In this document: in pieces, positions 1 to 6,978 of the stretch
How positions within the stretch are numbered: position 1 is the first letter of the stretch
Layout of the letters: every line of letters starts with the position of its first letter
Assembly: GCF_030332225.1 (NCBI RefSeq)
Contig: NZ_JAOWIF010000040.1
Location: 186,001 to 250,000 of the forward strand
DNA from: Citrobacter sp. Cu233
GTDB lineage: Bacteria; Pseudomonadota; Gammaproteobacteria; Enterobacterales; Enterobacteriaceae
DNA length: 64,000 bases
Direction: 5' to 3'
Translations under genes and position numbers: made by a program
The notes under the pieces: generated by a model
What the model was told of the DNA's origin: nothing
Database searches by the model: none
The model's input: only the letters and a program-made list of their open reading frames with translations

Positions 1-1
1 C

Positions 2-1192
2 CCGGAACTGGACGGCGGTATCTTTACCTACGCGCGTGAAGGTTTCGGAGAGCTGATCGGTTTCTGTTCCGCGTGGGGATATTGGCTGTGTGCCGTTATC
101 GCTAACGTTTCCTATCTGGTTATCGTCTTTTCCGCACTTAGCTTCTTTACCGATACACCTGCATTTCGTCTGTTTGGCGACGGGAATACCTGGCAGTCTA
201 TTGTTGGAGCATCGGTACTGCTGTGGATCGTGCATTTTCTGGTGTTACGTGGCGTACAGACAGCCGCCAGCATTAATCTGGTGGCGACGCTGGCGAAGCT
301 ACTGCCGCTTGGCCTGTTTATCGTTCTGGCATTCATGTTATTTAAGCTTGACACCTTTAGCCTCGACTTTACCGGTGTGAAACTGGGGGTTCCTGTTTGG
401 GAGCAAGTCAAAAACACCATGCTTATCACCCTGTGGGTGTTTATCGGTGTGGAAGGCGCTGTCGTAGTTTCCGCACGGGCGAGGAACAAACGCGATGTCG
501 GACGCGCAACGCTGCTGGCCGTACTTGCCGCGCTTGGCGTATACCTGTTGGTGACCCTGCTTTCTCTTGGCGTGGTCGCACGCCCGGAACTGGCTGAAAT
601 CCGCAACCCATCAATGGCTGGTCTGATGGTAAAAATGATGGGGCCGTGGGGCGAAATCATTATCGCCGCGGGTTTAATTGTCTCTGTCTGCGGCGCCTAT
701 TTGAGCTGGACGATTATGGCAGCGGAAGTCCCGTTTCTGGCATCCACGCACAAAGCATTCCCGCGTATTTTTGCCCGTCAGAATGCGCAAGGTGCACCAT
801 CTGCATCACTGTGGCTGACTAACATCTGCGTACAGGTCTGTCTGGTGCTGATCTGGCTCACAGGTTCTGACTACAATACGCTGCTGACTATTGCCTCAGA
901 GATGATTCTGGTGCCCTATTTCCTCGTCGGCGCATTTTTACTGAAAATAGCGACCCGTCCAATTCATCAGGCTGTGGGTGTCGGTGCATGCATTTATGGC
1001 TTATGGTTACTGTACGCGTCAGGTCCGATGCACCTGCTGTTGTCCGTGGTGCTGTATGCTCCGGGGTTGCTGGTTTTCCTTTATGCCCGCAAAACTCACG
1101 CGCATGACAACGTATTAAAACGCCAGGAAATGGCTTTGATCGGCCTGCTTCTTGTAGCAGCTGTTCCAGCGACCTGGATGCTGATGGGTTAA
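2..1192 (+). CDS. ydgI: YdgI/ArcD-type basic amino acid antiporter, 5'-truncated by the window edge
   Basis: The reading frame is open from base 2, so the gene starts left of the window; about 396 C-terminal residues are present. It is an inner-membrane APC-superfamily protein made almost entirely of hydrophobic helices. The sequence closely follows E. coli YdgI, a predicted arginine:ornithine antiporter of the ArcD group, including the stretch PELDGGIFTYAREGFGE at the visible start and VGVEGAVVV-like helix 6 text (FIGVEGAVVVSARAR). An ATG at 230 is internal, because homology extends upstream of it. The gene is followed 37 bp later by folM on the same strand, as in E. coli. The substrate is inferred from the family. 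Confidence 0.93.
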   Translation, partial: PELDGGIFTYAREGFGELIGFCSAWGYWLCAVIANVSYLVIVFSALSFFTDTPAFRLFGDGNTWQSIVGASVLLWIVHFLVLRGVQTAASINLVATLAKLLPLGLFIVLAFMLFKLDTFSLDFTGVKLGVPVWEQVKNTMLITLWVFIGVEGAVVVSARARNKRDVGRATLLAVLAALGVYLLVTLLSLGVVARPELAEIRNPSMAGLMVKMMGPWGEIIIAAGLIVSVCGAYLSWTIMAAEVPFLASTHKAFPRIFARQNAQGAPSASLWLTNICVQVCLVLIWLTGSDYNTLLTIASEMILVPYFLVGAFLLKIATRPIHQAVGVGACIYGLWLLYASGPMHLLLSVVLYAPGLLVFLYARKTHAHDNVLKRQEMALIGLLLVAAVPATWMLMG

Positions 1193-1229
1193 ATTTTTGA
1201 CCCATCGTTTGCGACTCATGGAGATCTCG

Positions 1230-1952
1230 ATGGGTAAAAAGCCCGCTTTGCCAATACTTATCACCGGAGGAGGCCGTCGCATCGGTCTCGCCATCGCGTG
1301 GCATTTTCTGAATCAAAAGCAGCCGGTGATCGTCAGCTACCGGACACACTACCCGGCGATTGATGGCCTGCAAGAGGCGGGTGCACTGTGTATTCAGGCT
1401 GACTTCTCGACCGACGAAGGTGTCCTCGCTTTTGCCAATGAAGTGAAAGCCCGTACAGAAGGGTTACGCGCTATTGTGCATAATGCCAGCGCCTGGGTTG
1501 CCGAAAAACCGGGGCTGCCGCTTTCTGACGTGCTGTCCAGTATGATGCAGATCCACGTGAATACCCCTTACCTGCTTAATCACGCGCTGGAAGGACTGCT
1601 GCGAGGACATGGGCATGCGGCCAGCGATATTATCCATTTTACTGATTACGTCGTAGAACGCGGCAGCGACAAGCATATTGCGTATGCTGCCAGTAAAGCG
1701 GCTCTGGATAATATGACCCGCTCATTCGCCCGCAAACTGGCCCCGGAAGTGAAAGTTAATGCAATCGCCCCCTCGCTAATCCTGTTTAACGAAGGTGACG
1801 ATGCAGAATATCGCCAGCAGGCGCTGAATAAATCGTTGATGAAAACAGCGCCCGGTGAAAAAGAAGTCATTGATTTAATAGACTACCTGTTTACCAGTTG
1901 TTTTGTCACTGGCCGCAGCTTTGCCGTTGACGGTGGTCGCCACCTGCGCTAG
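1230..1952 (+). CDS. folM: Dihydromonapterin reductase FolM (SDR family)
   Basis: A short-chain dehydrogenase/reductase of 240 residues. The family member in E. coli reduces dihydromonapterin (and weakly dihydrofolate) with NADPH in the cytoplasm. The N-terminal nucleotide-binding glycine motif TGGGRRIG lies at residues 12-19 and the catalytic YAASK (Tyr152, Lys156) is intact. I chose the ATG at 1230 (MGKKPALPILITGG) because it matches the family N-terminus; an in-frame ATG at 1218 would add four residues. The gene lies just downstream of ydgI and its stop overlaps the convergent ydgC stop by 4 bp. Confidence 0.94.
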   Translation: MGKKPALPILITGGGRRIGLAIAWHFLNQKQPVIVSYRTHYPAIDGLQEAGALCIQADFSTDEGVLAFANEVKARTEGLRAIVHNASAWVAEKPGLPLSDVLSSMMQIHVNTPYLLNHALEGLLRGHGHAASDIIHFTDYVVERGSDKHIAYAASKAALDNMTRSFARKLAPEVKVNAIAPSLILFNEGDDAEYRQQALNKSLMKTAPGEKEVIDLIDYLFTSCFVTGRSFAVDGGRHLR

Positions 1953-2284
1953 TGCAGTTTTATCCAACAAAAGATTAGCAACCACGCGCTCAGGCTCCAG
2001 CAAACTACCGAGCCAATGAGCGCGACGGGTAAACGCATAAAACCGGTGAAGTACCACAGTGAAATGAGGTAGACAAAATAGGGAATAATCGACCACATGC
2101 TGAATACAATGGTTGTACGTAATGCCTCTATTCCACGCTCACTGGCCACAATATAGTGAGCTATCAGCGCAAAGGTCGGGAACAGTGGAATTAATCCCGC
2201 AATATAGTAATTCTTTGTTTTAGCCAGTAAACCAATCAGCACCACTACCAGCGCACCCAGCGCCGCTTTTACTACGAGTCCCAT
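1949..2284 (-). CDS. ydgC: GlpM-family inner membrane protein YdgC
   Basis: A 111-residue protein with about four hydrophobic helices, matching the small GlpM/YdgC membrane family. It begins MGLVVKAALGALVVVLIG and ends SAWLLIFCWIKLH. GlpM has been linked to alginate production in Pseudomonas, but the role in enterobacteria is not established, so no function is assigned. It is divergent from rstA and converges on folM with a 4-bp overlap of stop codons, leaving no room for a dedicated terminator between the two. Confidence 0.9.
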   Translation of the reverse strand: MGLVVKAALGALVVVLIGLLAKTKNYYIAGLIPLFPTFALIAHYIVASERGIEALRTTIVFSMWSIIPYFVYLISLWYFTGFMRLPVALIGSVVCWSLSAWLLIFCWIKLH

Positions 2285-2338
2285 CGTTTTGCCTTAACAC
2301 ATCAATAACATCAGTCCCTAGCATAACGGAAGCGTTCT

Positions 2339-2355
2339 CGTTTAGAAAAGATTAA
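2339..2355 (+). promoter_or_regulatory. Candidate PhoP box upstream of rstA
   Basis: CGTTTA, five bases, then GATTAA resembles the direct-repeat PhoP box ((T/G)GTTTA-N5-(T/G)GTTTA), with 5/6 and 4/6 matches. rstA is a known PhoP-activated gene in E. coli and Salmonella, and the element lies about 50 bp before the start. The second half-site is weak, so this is a candidate. Confidence 0.5.
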
Positions 2356-2410
2356 TGGAAGGAAAAACGATGGCGGTGTATGTTGGCGTTTTATATTCAA
2401 AATGAATGAT

Positions 2411-3145
2411 ATGAACACCATCGTATTTGTTGAAGATGATCCCGAAGTAGGTTCGCTGATTGCGGCCTATCTGGCCCGGCATGATATTGAGGTTATCGTT
2501 GAACCTCGTGGTGATTTGGCCGAAGAGAAAATCCTGCAAGTGCAACCCGACCTGGTGTTGTTAGATATTATGCTTCCAGGTAAAGACGGTATGACTATTT
2601 GCCGTGATTTGCGTGGGCGCTGGCAAGGTCCAATTGTCCTGCTGACTTCGCTGGACAGCGACATGAACCATATTCTGGCCCTCGAAATGGGTGCCTGCGA
2701 CTATATCCTGAAAACCACACCACCGGCAGTACTGCTGGCTCGCCTGCGCCTGCATTTACGCCAAAACGAACATTCAGCCCAGGCTAAAGGGATTCAGACT
2801 GCCACCATCACCCCGCACACCACACTGCGTTTTGGCGCACTGACCATTGACCCAACGAATCGGTCTGTGCTGCTCGGCGGTGAACAAGTCGCCCTCTCTA
2901 CGGCGGATTTTGAGTTACTTTGGGAACTGGCAACCCATGCCGGGCAGATTATGGATCGCGATGCCTTGCTGAAAAACCTGCGCGGCGTAAGTTACGACGG
3001 TATGGACCGCAGTGTCGATGTTGCGATCTCCCGGTTGCGCAAAAAACTGCTTGATAACGCGACTGAACCCTATCGAATCAAAACGGTACGCAACAAAGGT
3101 TATCTGTTCGCTCCGCATGCCTGGGACGACGAGTCTCGTCAGTAA
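2411..3145 (+). CDS. rstA: Response regulator RstA (OmpR/PhoB class)
   Basis: A cytoplasmic transcription factor with an N-terminal receiver domain (residues about 1-120) and a C-terminal winged-helix trans_reg_C domain (about 145-240). With the ATG at 2411 the phosphoacceptor falls at Asp52 in LVLLDIMLPGKDG, and acidic residues VEDD are at 7-10. An in-frame ATG at 2402 would add three residues; neither has a strong Shine-Dalgarno. The partner kinase gene rstB is normally adjacent, but here it lies 5.5 kb downstream beyond four unrelated genes, so rstA needs its own transcript end. A 6-bp GGCTGG/CCAGCC stem at about 3152-3174 lacks a U-tract. Confidence 0.95.
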   Translation: MNTIVFVEDDPEVGSLIAAYLARHDIEVIVEPRGDLAEEKILQVQPDLVLLDIMLPGKDGMTICRDLRGRWQGPIVLLTSLDSDMNHILALEMGACDYILKTTPPAVLLARLRLHLRQNEHSAQAKGIQTATITPHTTLRFGALTIDPTNRSVLLGGEQVALSTADFELLWELATHAGQIMDRDALLKNLRGVSYDGMDRSVDVAISRLRKKLLDNATEPYRIKTVRNKGYLFAPHAWDDESRQ

Positions 3146-3379
3146 TTTAACCGGGCTGGCTCCCCAACCAGCCATGTTAATCCGTTACATTGTCACAAAA
3201 ACTGTTTGCAGAATAAGCATAAGGATGCCGCTTGAATCAGTTCCACACTTTTTGTGTGGCTGTGAACGGCCTCCCTCCCTATAATCCCCCCGGTCCTGAA
3301 ACCATGGGGGTTTTGGGGATAGTTCAGAAAACAACTCTTTCCGGCATTTCAGGTGCTGAATGAGGCAAGAGGCTACAAT
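3146..3379 (+). promoter_or_regulatory. rstA-symporter intergenic region with a consensus -10 and a C/G hairpin
   Basis: This spacer has no gene. It holds a perfect TATAAT at 3280-3285, preceded by CTCCC and followed by six C residues. This resembles the -10/GC-rich discriminator arrangement of stable-RNA promoters. A clear -35 at 17 bp is not visible. Immediately after, CCCCC..GGT (3287-3294) can pair with ACC..GGGGG (3301-3310), followed by TTTT. It is the likely promoter region of the downstream symporter; the promoter call is inference. Confidence 0.4.
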
Positions 3380-4735
3380 ATGTTCGTTACTCTCGCGTAT
3401 ATCGCGATTTTTTTGGTTTGTTCATGGGCAATTTTCAGAATTCATCAAAAAAGCCATTCCCTTTCTAAAAGCGTCTTTATAGCCATTTTCTTGGGCGCTG
3501 TCATTGGCATGTCTCTACATCTGGTTGCCGCCGACAATAGTAAAATAGTCATCGACTGGTATAACATTATTGGCAATGGCTATGTGAACTTGCTGAAATT
3601 GGTTGCCGTTCCGCTGATTTTTATCTCGATTCTCTCCGCCATCAATAAACTCGAAAACAACGCAGGTATTGGTAAAATGTCGCTAACCATCGTTGGCTGC
3701 ATGCTGTGTCTGGTGATGATTGCTGGGTTTATTGGGCTACTCACAGCGCATGTGTTAGGTCTCGATGCCAGTGCATTTAGTCATATGCAATCAACGCTGA
3801 CAGCGGATGATGTGAGCAAAACCACGGCAATTTCCCTGCCTAAACTGATTACATCGTTAATCCCCACCAATGTTTTTCTCGATTTAACAGGAGCAAGAAG
3901 CGTCTCTGTTATTGGTATCGTGATCTTCACTCTTCTGGCCGGTATTGCATTATTAAAAGTTAAACAAGACGCGCCAGAAGACGGGAAGAAATTAAGCGTG
4001 GGAATTAATGCCATCCAGATTTGGGTGATGAAAATGGTGCGTATCGTTATTGCTCTCACACCCTACGGCGTGATGGCATTAATGGCCGGTGTATTCTCCG
4101 CATATCGGTTGGAACAGTTCGCTAGCCTGTTAGGTTTTATTGCTGCCTGTTATATCGCGATCTTAATGATGTTTATCGTGCATGCGCTGATACTGGTATT
4201 CAGCGGCAATAATCCCATTAACTATTTTAAAACCGTCTGGCCAGTATTAACCTTTGCATTTGTGTCACGCAGCAGCGCTGCATCGATCCCGCTGGCTATT
4301 TCAGCACAGGAAAAAATGGGGGTACAAAGTACCATAGCCAACATCGCGGCTTCATTTGGCTCCAGCATGGGACAAAATGGTTGCGCCGGGATCTATCCTG
4401 CCATCATGGTGGCAATGATTGCGCCGACAATGGGCATTGACCCGCTTTCAATCCACTTTCTCCTCGCCATGTTACCTGCAATTGCGCTGGGGTCTATCGG
4501 TGTTGCCGGCGTTGGTGGAGGCGGCACATTTGCCGCGTTGATTGTTCTTTCAACCCTTAATTTCCCGGTGGCGCTGGTGGGGATTTTTATCGCCATTGAA
4601 CCGATTGTCGATATGGCGCGAACGGCATTAAATGTGAACGGCTCTATGATGTCTGGCGTGGTGGCCAACCGGATGTTGAACAAGCGCATAGTGGGTTCAC
4701 AATGTGCAAATTCAAATGAGTTAGTAGACCACTAA
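3380..4735 (+). CDS. TcyP/YdjN-like dicarboxylate/amino acid:cation symporter (DAACS, SDF family)
   Basis: A 451-residue inner-membrane protein of the sodium:dicarboxylate symporter family, closest in my reading to the L-cystine importer TcyP (YdjN). It shares the serine-rich hairpin motif SRSSAASIPL (296-305), the GQNGCAGIYP block (331-340), the GVAGVGGGGTFAALI loop, and EPIVDMARTALNVNGS in the last helix. The ATG at 3380 is chosen because AAGAGG sits 7 bp upstream; a GTG at 3353 would add nine unconserved residues. It differs enough from TcyP that cystine specificity is an inference. It is the first gene of the block inserted between rstA and rstB and ends at a strong bidirectional terminator. 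Confidence 0.85.
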   Translation: MFVTLAYIAIFLVCSWAIFRIHQKSHSLSKSVFIAIFLGAVIGMSLHLVAADNSKIVIDWYNIIGNGYVNLLKLVAVPLIFISILSAINKLENNAGIGKMSLTIVGCMLCLVMIAGFIGLLTAHVLGLDASAFSHMQSTLTADDVSKTTAISLPKLITSLIPTNVFLDLTGARSVSVIGIVIFTLLAGIALLKVKQDAPEDGKKLSVGINAIQIWVMKMVRIVIALTPYGVMALMAGVFSAYRLEQFASLLGFIAACYIAILMMFIVHALILVFSGNNPINYFKTVWPVLTFAFVSRSSAASIPLAISAQEKMGVQSTIANIAASFGSSMGQNGCAGIYPAIMVAMIAPTMGIDPLSIHFLLAMLPAIALGSIGVAGVGGGGTFAALIVLSTLNFPVALVGIFIAIEPIVDMARTALNVNGSMMSGVVANRMLNKRIVGSQCANSNELVDH

Positions 4736-4742
4736 TAAGATC

Positions 4743-4772
4743 AAAGCCTTCCTTATCACGGAAGGCTTTTTT
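4743..4772. terminator. Bidirectional intrinsic terminator between symporter and NiCoT genes
   Basis: AAAGCCTTCC (4743-4752) pairs with GGAAGGCTTT (4760-4769) around a 7-nt loop, with T residues on the right and A residues on the left. It serves both convergent genes. Confidence 0.88.
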
Positions 4773-4775
4773 ATG

Positions 4776-5804
4776 TTAACCGAACGTCAGACCGTCATAT
4801 TTTTTCCAGCGGTAGTTCAACGCGGAAATAATCCAACAGGCAATAAAGACACCAATAATGGCAAACCCGACGTTGCCCATGTGGTCACTTAAGTTACTGA
4901 CCGTGTCCCACAACCCGCCCTGTAACGAAAACGCATCAGACAGCAGGCTCAATCCCTCCAGTCCGCCAATAAACAGCGCCACAATCACTGAGGTTCCGGT
5001 AATGGTCATATTGTAATACAGCTTACGTTGTGGCTTATTGAATGCCCAACCGTAGGCCTCAACCATCAGAATACTGTCGAGACAATCAATCAGCGCCATA
5101 CCGCAGGTAAACAGCGCAGGGAATACTAAAATGGACCAGACAGACATCCCGTTGGAGGCGCTTGAAGCCGATATGCCCAATAACGAGATTTCAGTCGCGG
5201 TGTCAAAGCCCAGGCCAAATAAGAAACCAACAAAATACATGTGCCAGTCTTTCCCAACCAACCTGAAGGCTGAGCGGAATAGCCAACTCAGCGGACCTGA
5301 AACCGTGACATCTTCCGTGGAGAGATCATAAATACCGGTACGTTTCAGATGGCGGAACGCCTTCCAGACCTGACAGAAAATAATGAGGTTGATGGTAGCC
5401 AGAATCAGCAGAAATGCGGCAGAAACGGAGGTTCCGATAATTCCACCAATATTCTGAAACCATATCATATGCTGCTTAAACGCGCTGGTGGTCAGAGCAA
5501 TACCAATGCTTGCCAGCACGACGATGGTAGAGTGCCCCAGAGAAAACCATGCCCCCGTCGTCAGTGCACGTTTGTTTTGCTGCATGAGCTTTCGCGTCGC
5601 ACTATCTATGGCAGCAATATGATCGGCATCGACTGCATGACGCAAACCATAGCACCACGCGATCAGGCTCAGCGCCAGAAGTGACGTATTATGACTAAAC
5701 GCGGCGAATGCCCAAAACCAGGCGACGATGTTTGCTCCGATGAGAAAAACCACCAGCAATATGAGGTTTGGCCGTTTTTTTATTAATGAAAACCACGAAG
5801 TCAT
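4776..5804 (-). CDS. NiCoT-family nickel/cobalt permease
   Basis: A 342-residue inner-membrane transporter with about eight helices. It carries the NiCoT signature RHAVDADHI in helix II (His56, Asp59, Asp61, His62), the second motif LGHSTIVV (89-96) and GLGFDTATE (197-205), all intact. Family members import Ni2+ and/or Co2+ at high affinity for enzymes such as urease, hydrogenase or cobalamin synthesis; which ion is used cannot be read from the sequence. The ATG at 5804 has CCGGAAAT just upstream. The E. coli K-12 rst locus lacks this gene. No nik, hyp or cob gene lies nearby, so it is a stand-alone acquisition in this window. Upstream are two AACGTTTA motifs that may be operator-like. Confidence 0.9.
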   Translation of the reverse strand: MTSWFSLIKKRPNLILLVVFLIGANIVAWFWAFAAFSHNTSLLALSLIAWCYGLRHAVDADHIAAIDSATRKLMQQNKRALTTGAWFSLGHSTIVVLASIGIALTTSAFKQHMIWFQNIGGIIGTSVSAAFLLILATINLIIFCQVWKAFRHLKRTGIYDLSTEDVTVSGPLSWLFRSAFRLVGKDWHMYFVGFLFGLGFDTATEISLLGISASSASNGMSVWSILVFPALFTCGMALIDCLDSILMVEAYGWAFNKPQRKLYYNMTITGTSVIVALFIGGLEGLSLLSDAFSLQGGLWDTVSNLSDHMGNVGFAIIGVFIACWIISALNYRWKKYDGLTFG

Positions 5805-5925
5805 TATTTCCGGCCCACTCGTTTTGTAATAAACAACACAACATCACCGCCGTTCACTGATAGATTAATAAAACGTTTACCAGCCTAATGATAACGTTTA
5901 AGAATTACCAGCCCCGTGTCTTAGA

Positions 5926-6767
5926 TCAACATTGCCTGCTCTCTTCGTCCAGTTCAGCAATCGCTAACTCCGCGACACGCAAGGTTATCGCCGCATTTTC
6001 CCCATCCTCCAGAAACCATGCAGAAGATAAACCGCACCATGCAGCTATCCACATCAGCAGCCGCTGTCGTTCAATCCCGGCTATCTCAGAGACAAGTTGC
6101 ACGCGTTGCTTAAAAATATTTGGGTCTGTCGCGATAGCAACACGGGGATCGGCAAGGTCAGGATTCGTGAATATATTGGCATAATCAAACCCTCGCTCAC
6201 CCAGTAGCCCCTTGGGATCAATTGCCAGCCATCCTGCCGGACCAAAATCGAGGACATTGCCGTGGTGTAAGTCACCATGCAATACGACGTCATCCTGAGG
6301 AGAAGAGAACAATTGGTTTGCGATCTCTGCGCAGCGCCTCATGACTCCACCATAAATTTTCGCCGCAGGGGCAAGATTGCGAAACCAGTGCCGCAGCGGC
6401 GTTAATACCGGTGTAGACGCATTTGCAGGCCGATGGAGCTGTCGGCGGTATTGCAAAGAATGCGGCATGCCAGCCCATCCTCCCCCGTTCTGGACATCGC
6501 GGATAACGAATCCGCTCCTGTGGCGCGTACCAGCAAGGTCGCGCCATTATCATGAGCCATCACTTGCGCCGCACCGCTGCCATTCCACCACACCATAAGC
6601 TCACCACCAGTACGCTCATTTTCATCATCAGTAAGCTTAAGCATGGCTTTCCGGCCCTCTTTAATTGTGGCAACAGGTAATAGCGTTGATGTTCGCGTCA
6701 TAACCGGATTGCCGTCAGGAATAAGCGCCCATTGGCGAAGCCAGGTTTGAAACATGCATTTTTCCAA
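5926..6767 (-). pseudogene. Frameshifted APH(6)-type (streptomycin phosphotransferase-like) gene
   Basis: Two overlapping frames together read like one APH(6) protein of about 280 residues. The upstream frame (6767 to about 6445) gives the N-lobe (..AMLKLTDDENERTGGELMVWW..ACRILCNTA). The downstream frame (about 6450 to 5926) gives the C-lobe with the kinase Brenner-type motif LHGDLHHGNVLDFG, AIDPKGLLGERGFDYANIF and the tail WCGLSSAWFLEDGE. The reading switches near 6440-6450 and is consistent with loss of one base, after which the upstream frame soon stops. Intact homologues phosphorylate streptomycin at O-6. As written the gene would give no full-length enzyme. A sequencing error is the main alternative. 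The start may be 6767 or the internal ATG at 6755. Confidence 0.82.
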
Positions 6768-6802
6768 TGTATTCCCTCATGCTAGCCAGGAGGCTGCGCT
6801 CT

Positions 6803-6830
6803 TTTGCTGAATCGATTCTTGTAGTAATAT
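6803..6830 (+). promoter_or_regulatory. Probable promoter of the fluoride riboswitch-clcF transcript
   Basis: TAATAT at 6825-6830 is a good -10, with a TTTTGC/TTGCTG -35 region near 6802-6809 at 15-17 bp. Transcription would begin at about 6836-6838, directly at the first base of the aptamer. Confidence 0.5.
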
Positions 6831-6836
6831 AGCACA

Positions 6837-6914
6837 CAGGGGATGGCATTCCCCCTTGAACCGCCATGTGGCTAATGATGCCTGCTTTATATTCCCGGAC
6901 CGGGAAGAAGCAGG
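6837..6914 (+). promoter_or_regulatory. Fluoride riboswitch (crcB motif) with downstream switching hairpin
   Basis: The core reads as the known fluoride aptamer. P1 is GGGG (6839-6842) with CCCC (6851-6855), enclosing ATGGCATT. The conserved AACCGCC (6859-6865) forms a stem GCC/GGC around ATGT. The conserved GGCTAATGATGCC follows (6870-6882), where ATGCC (6878-6882) pairs with GGCAT (6845-6849) as the characteristic pseudoknot. Its 3' edge CCTGCTT (6881-6887) is complementary to AAGCAGG (6908-6914), enclosing TTCCC/GGGAA, so the aptamer and this long hairpin exclude one another. A T5 tract follows at 6922-6926, fitting a terminator-type platform. It lies directly before a CLC-F gene, the classical target. 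Confidence 0.9.
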
Positions 6915-6978
6915 TGTACGTATTTTTAGCCATGCTGCGCTGTGTGTCCGGGATGATAATTCATCAGAGGATGCGTCA

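Noticed and set aside
112-660. 182-codon minus-strand frame inside ydgI
   Set aside because: It is a shadow of the conserved ydgI frame with no recognisable domain or ribosome-binding site.
6435-6455. Programmed -1 frameshift in the APH(6)-like gene
   Set aside because: No slippery heptamer or downstream stimulatory structure is evident; members of this family are normally single-frame, so a mutation or sequence error is simpler.
6856-6978. N-terminal extension of the CLC-F protein from the ATG at 6856
   Set aside because: The ATG lies inside the riboswitch aptamer, the extra 41 residues are polar and unlike CLC N-termini, and a proper AGAGG is placed before the ATG at 6979.
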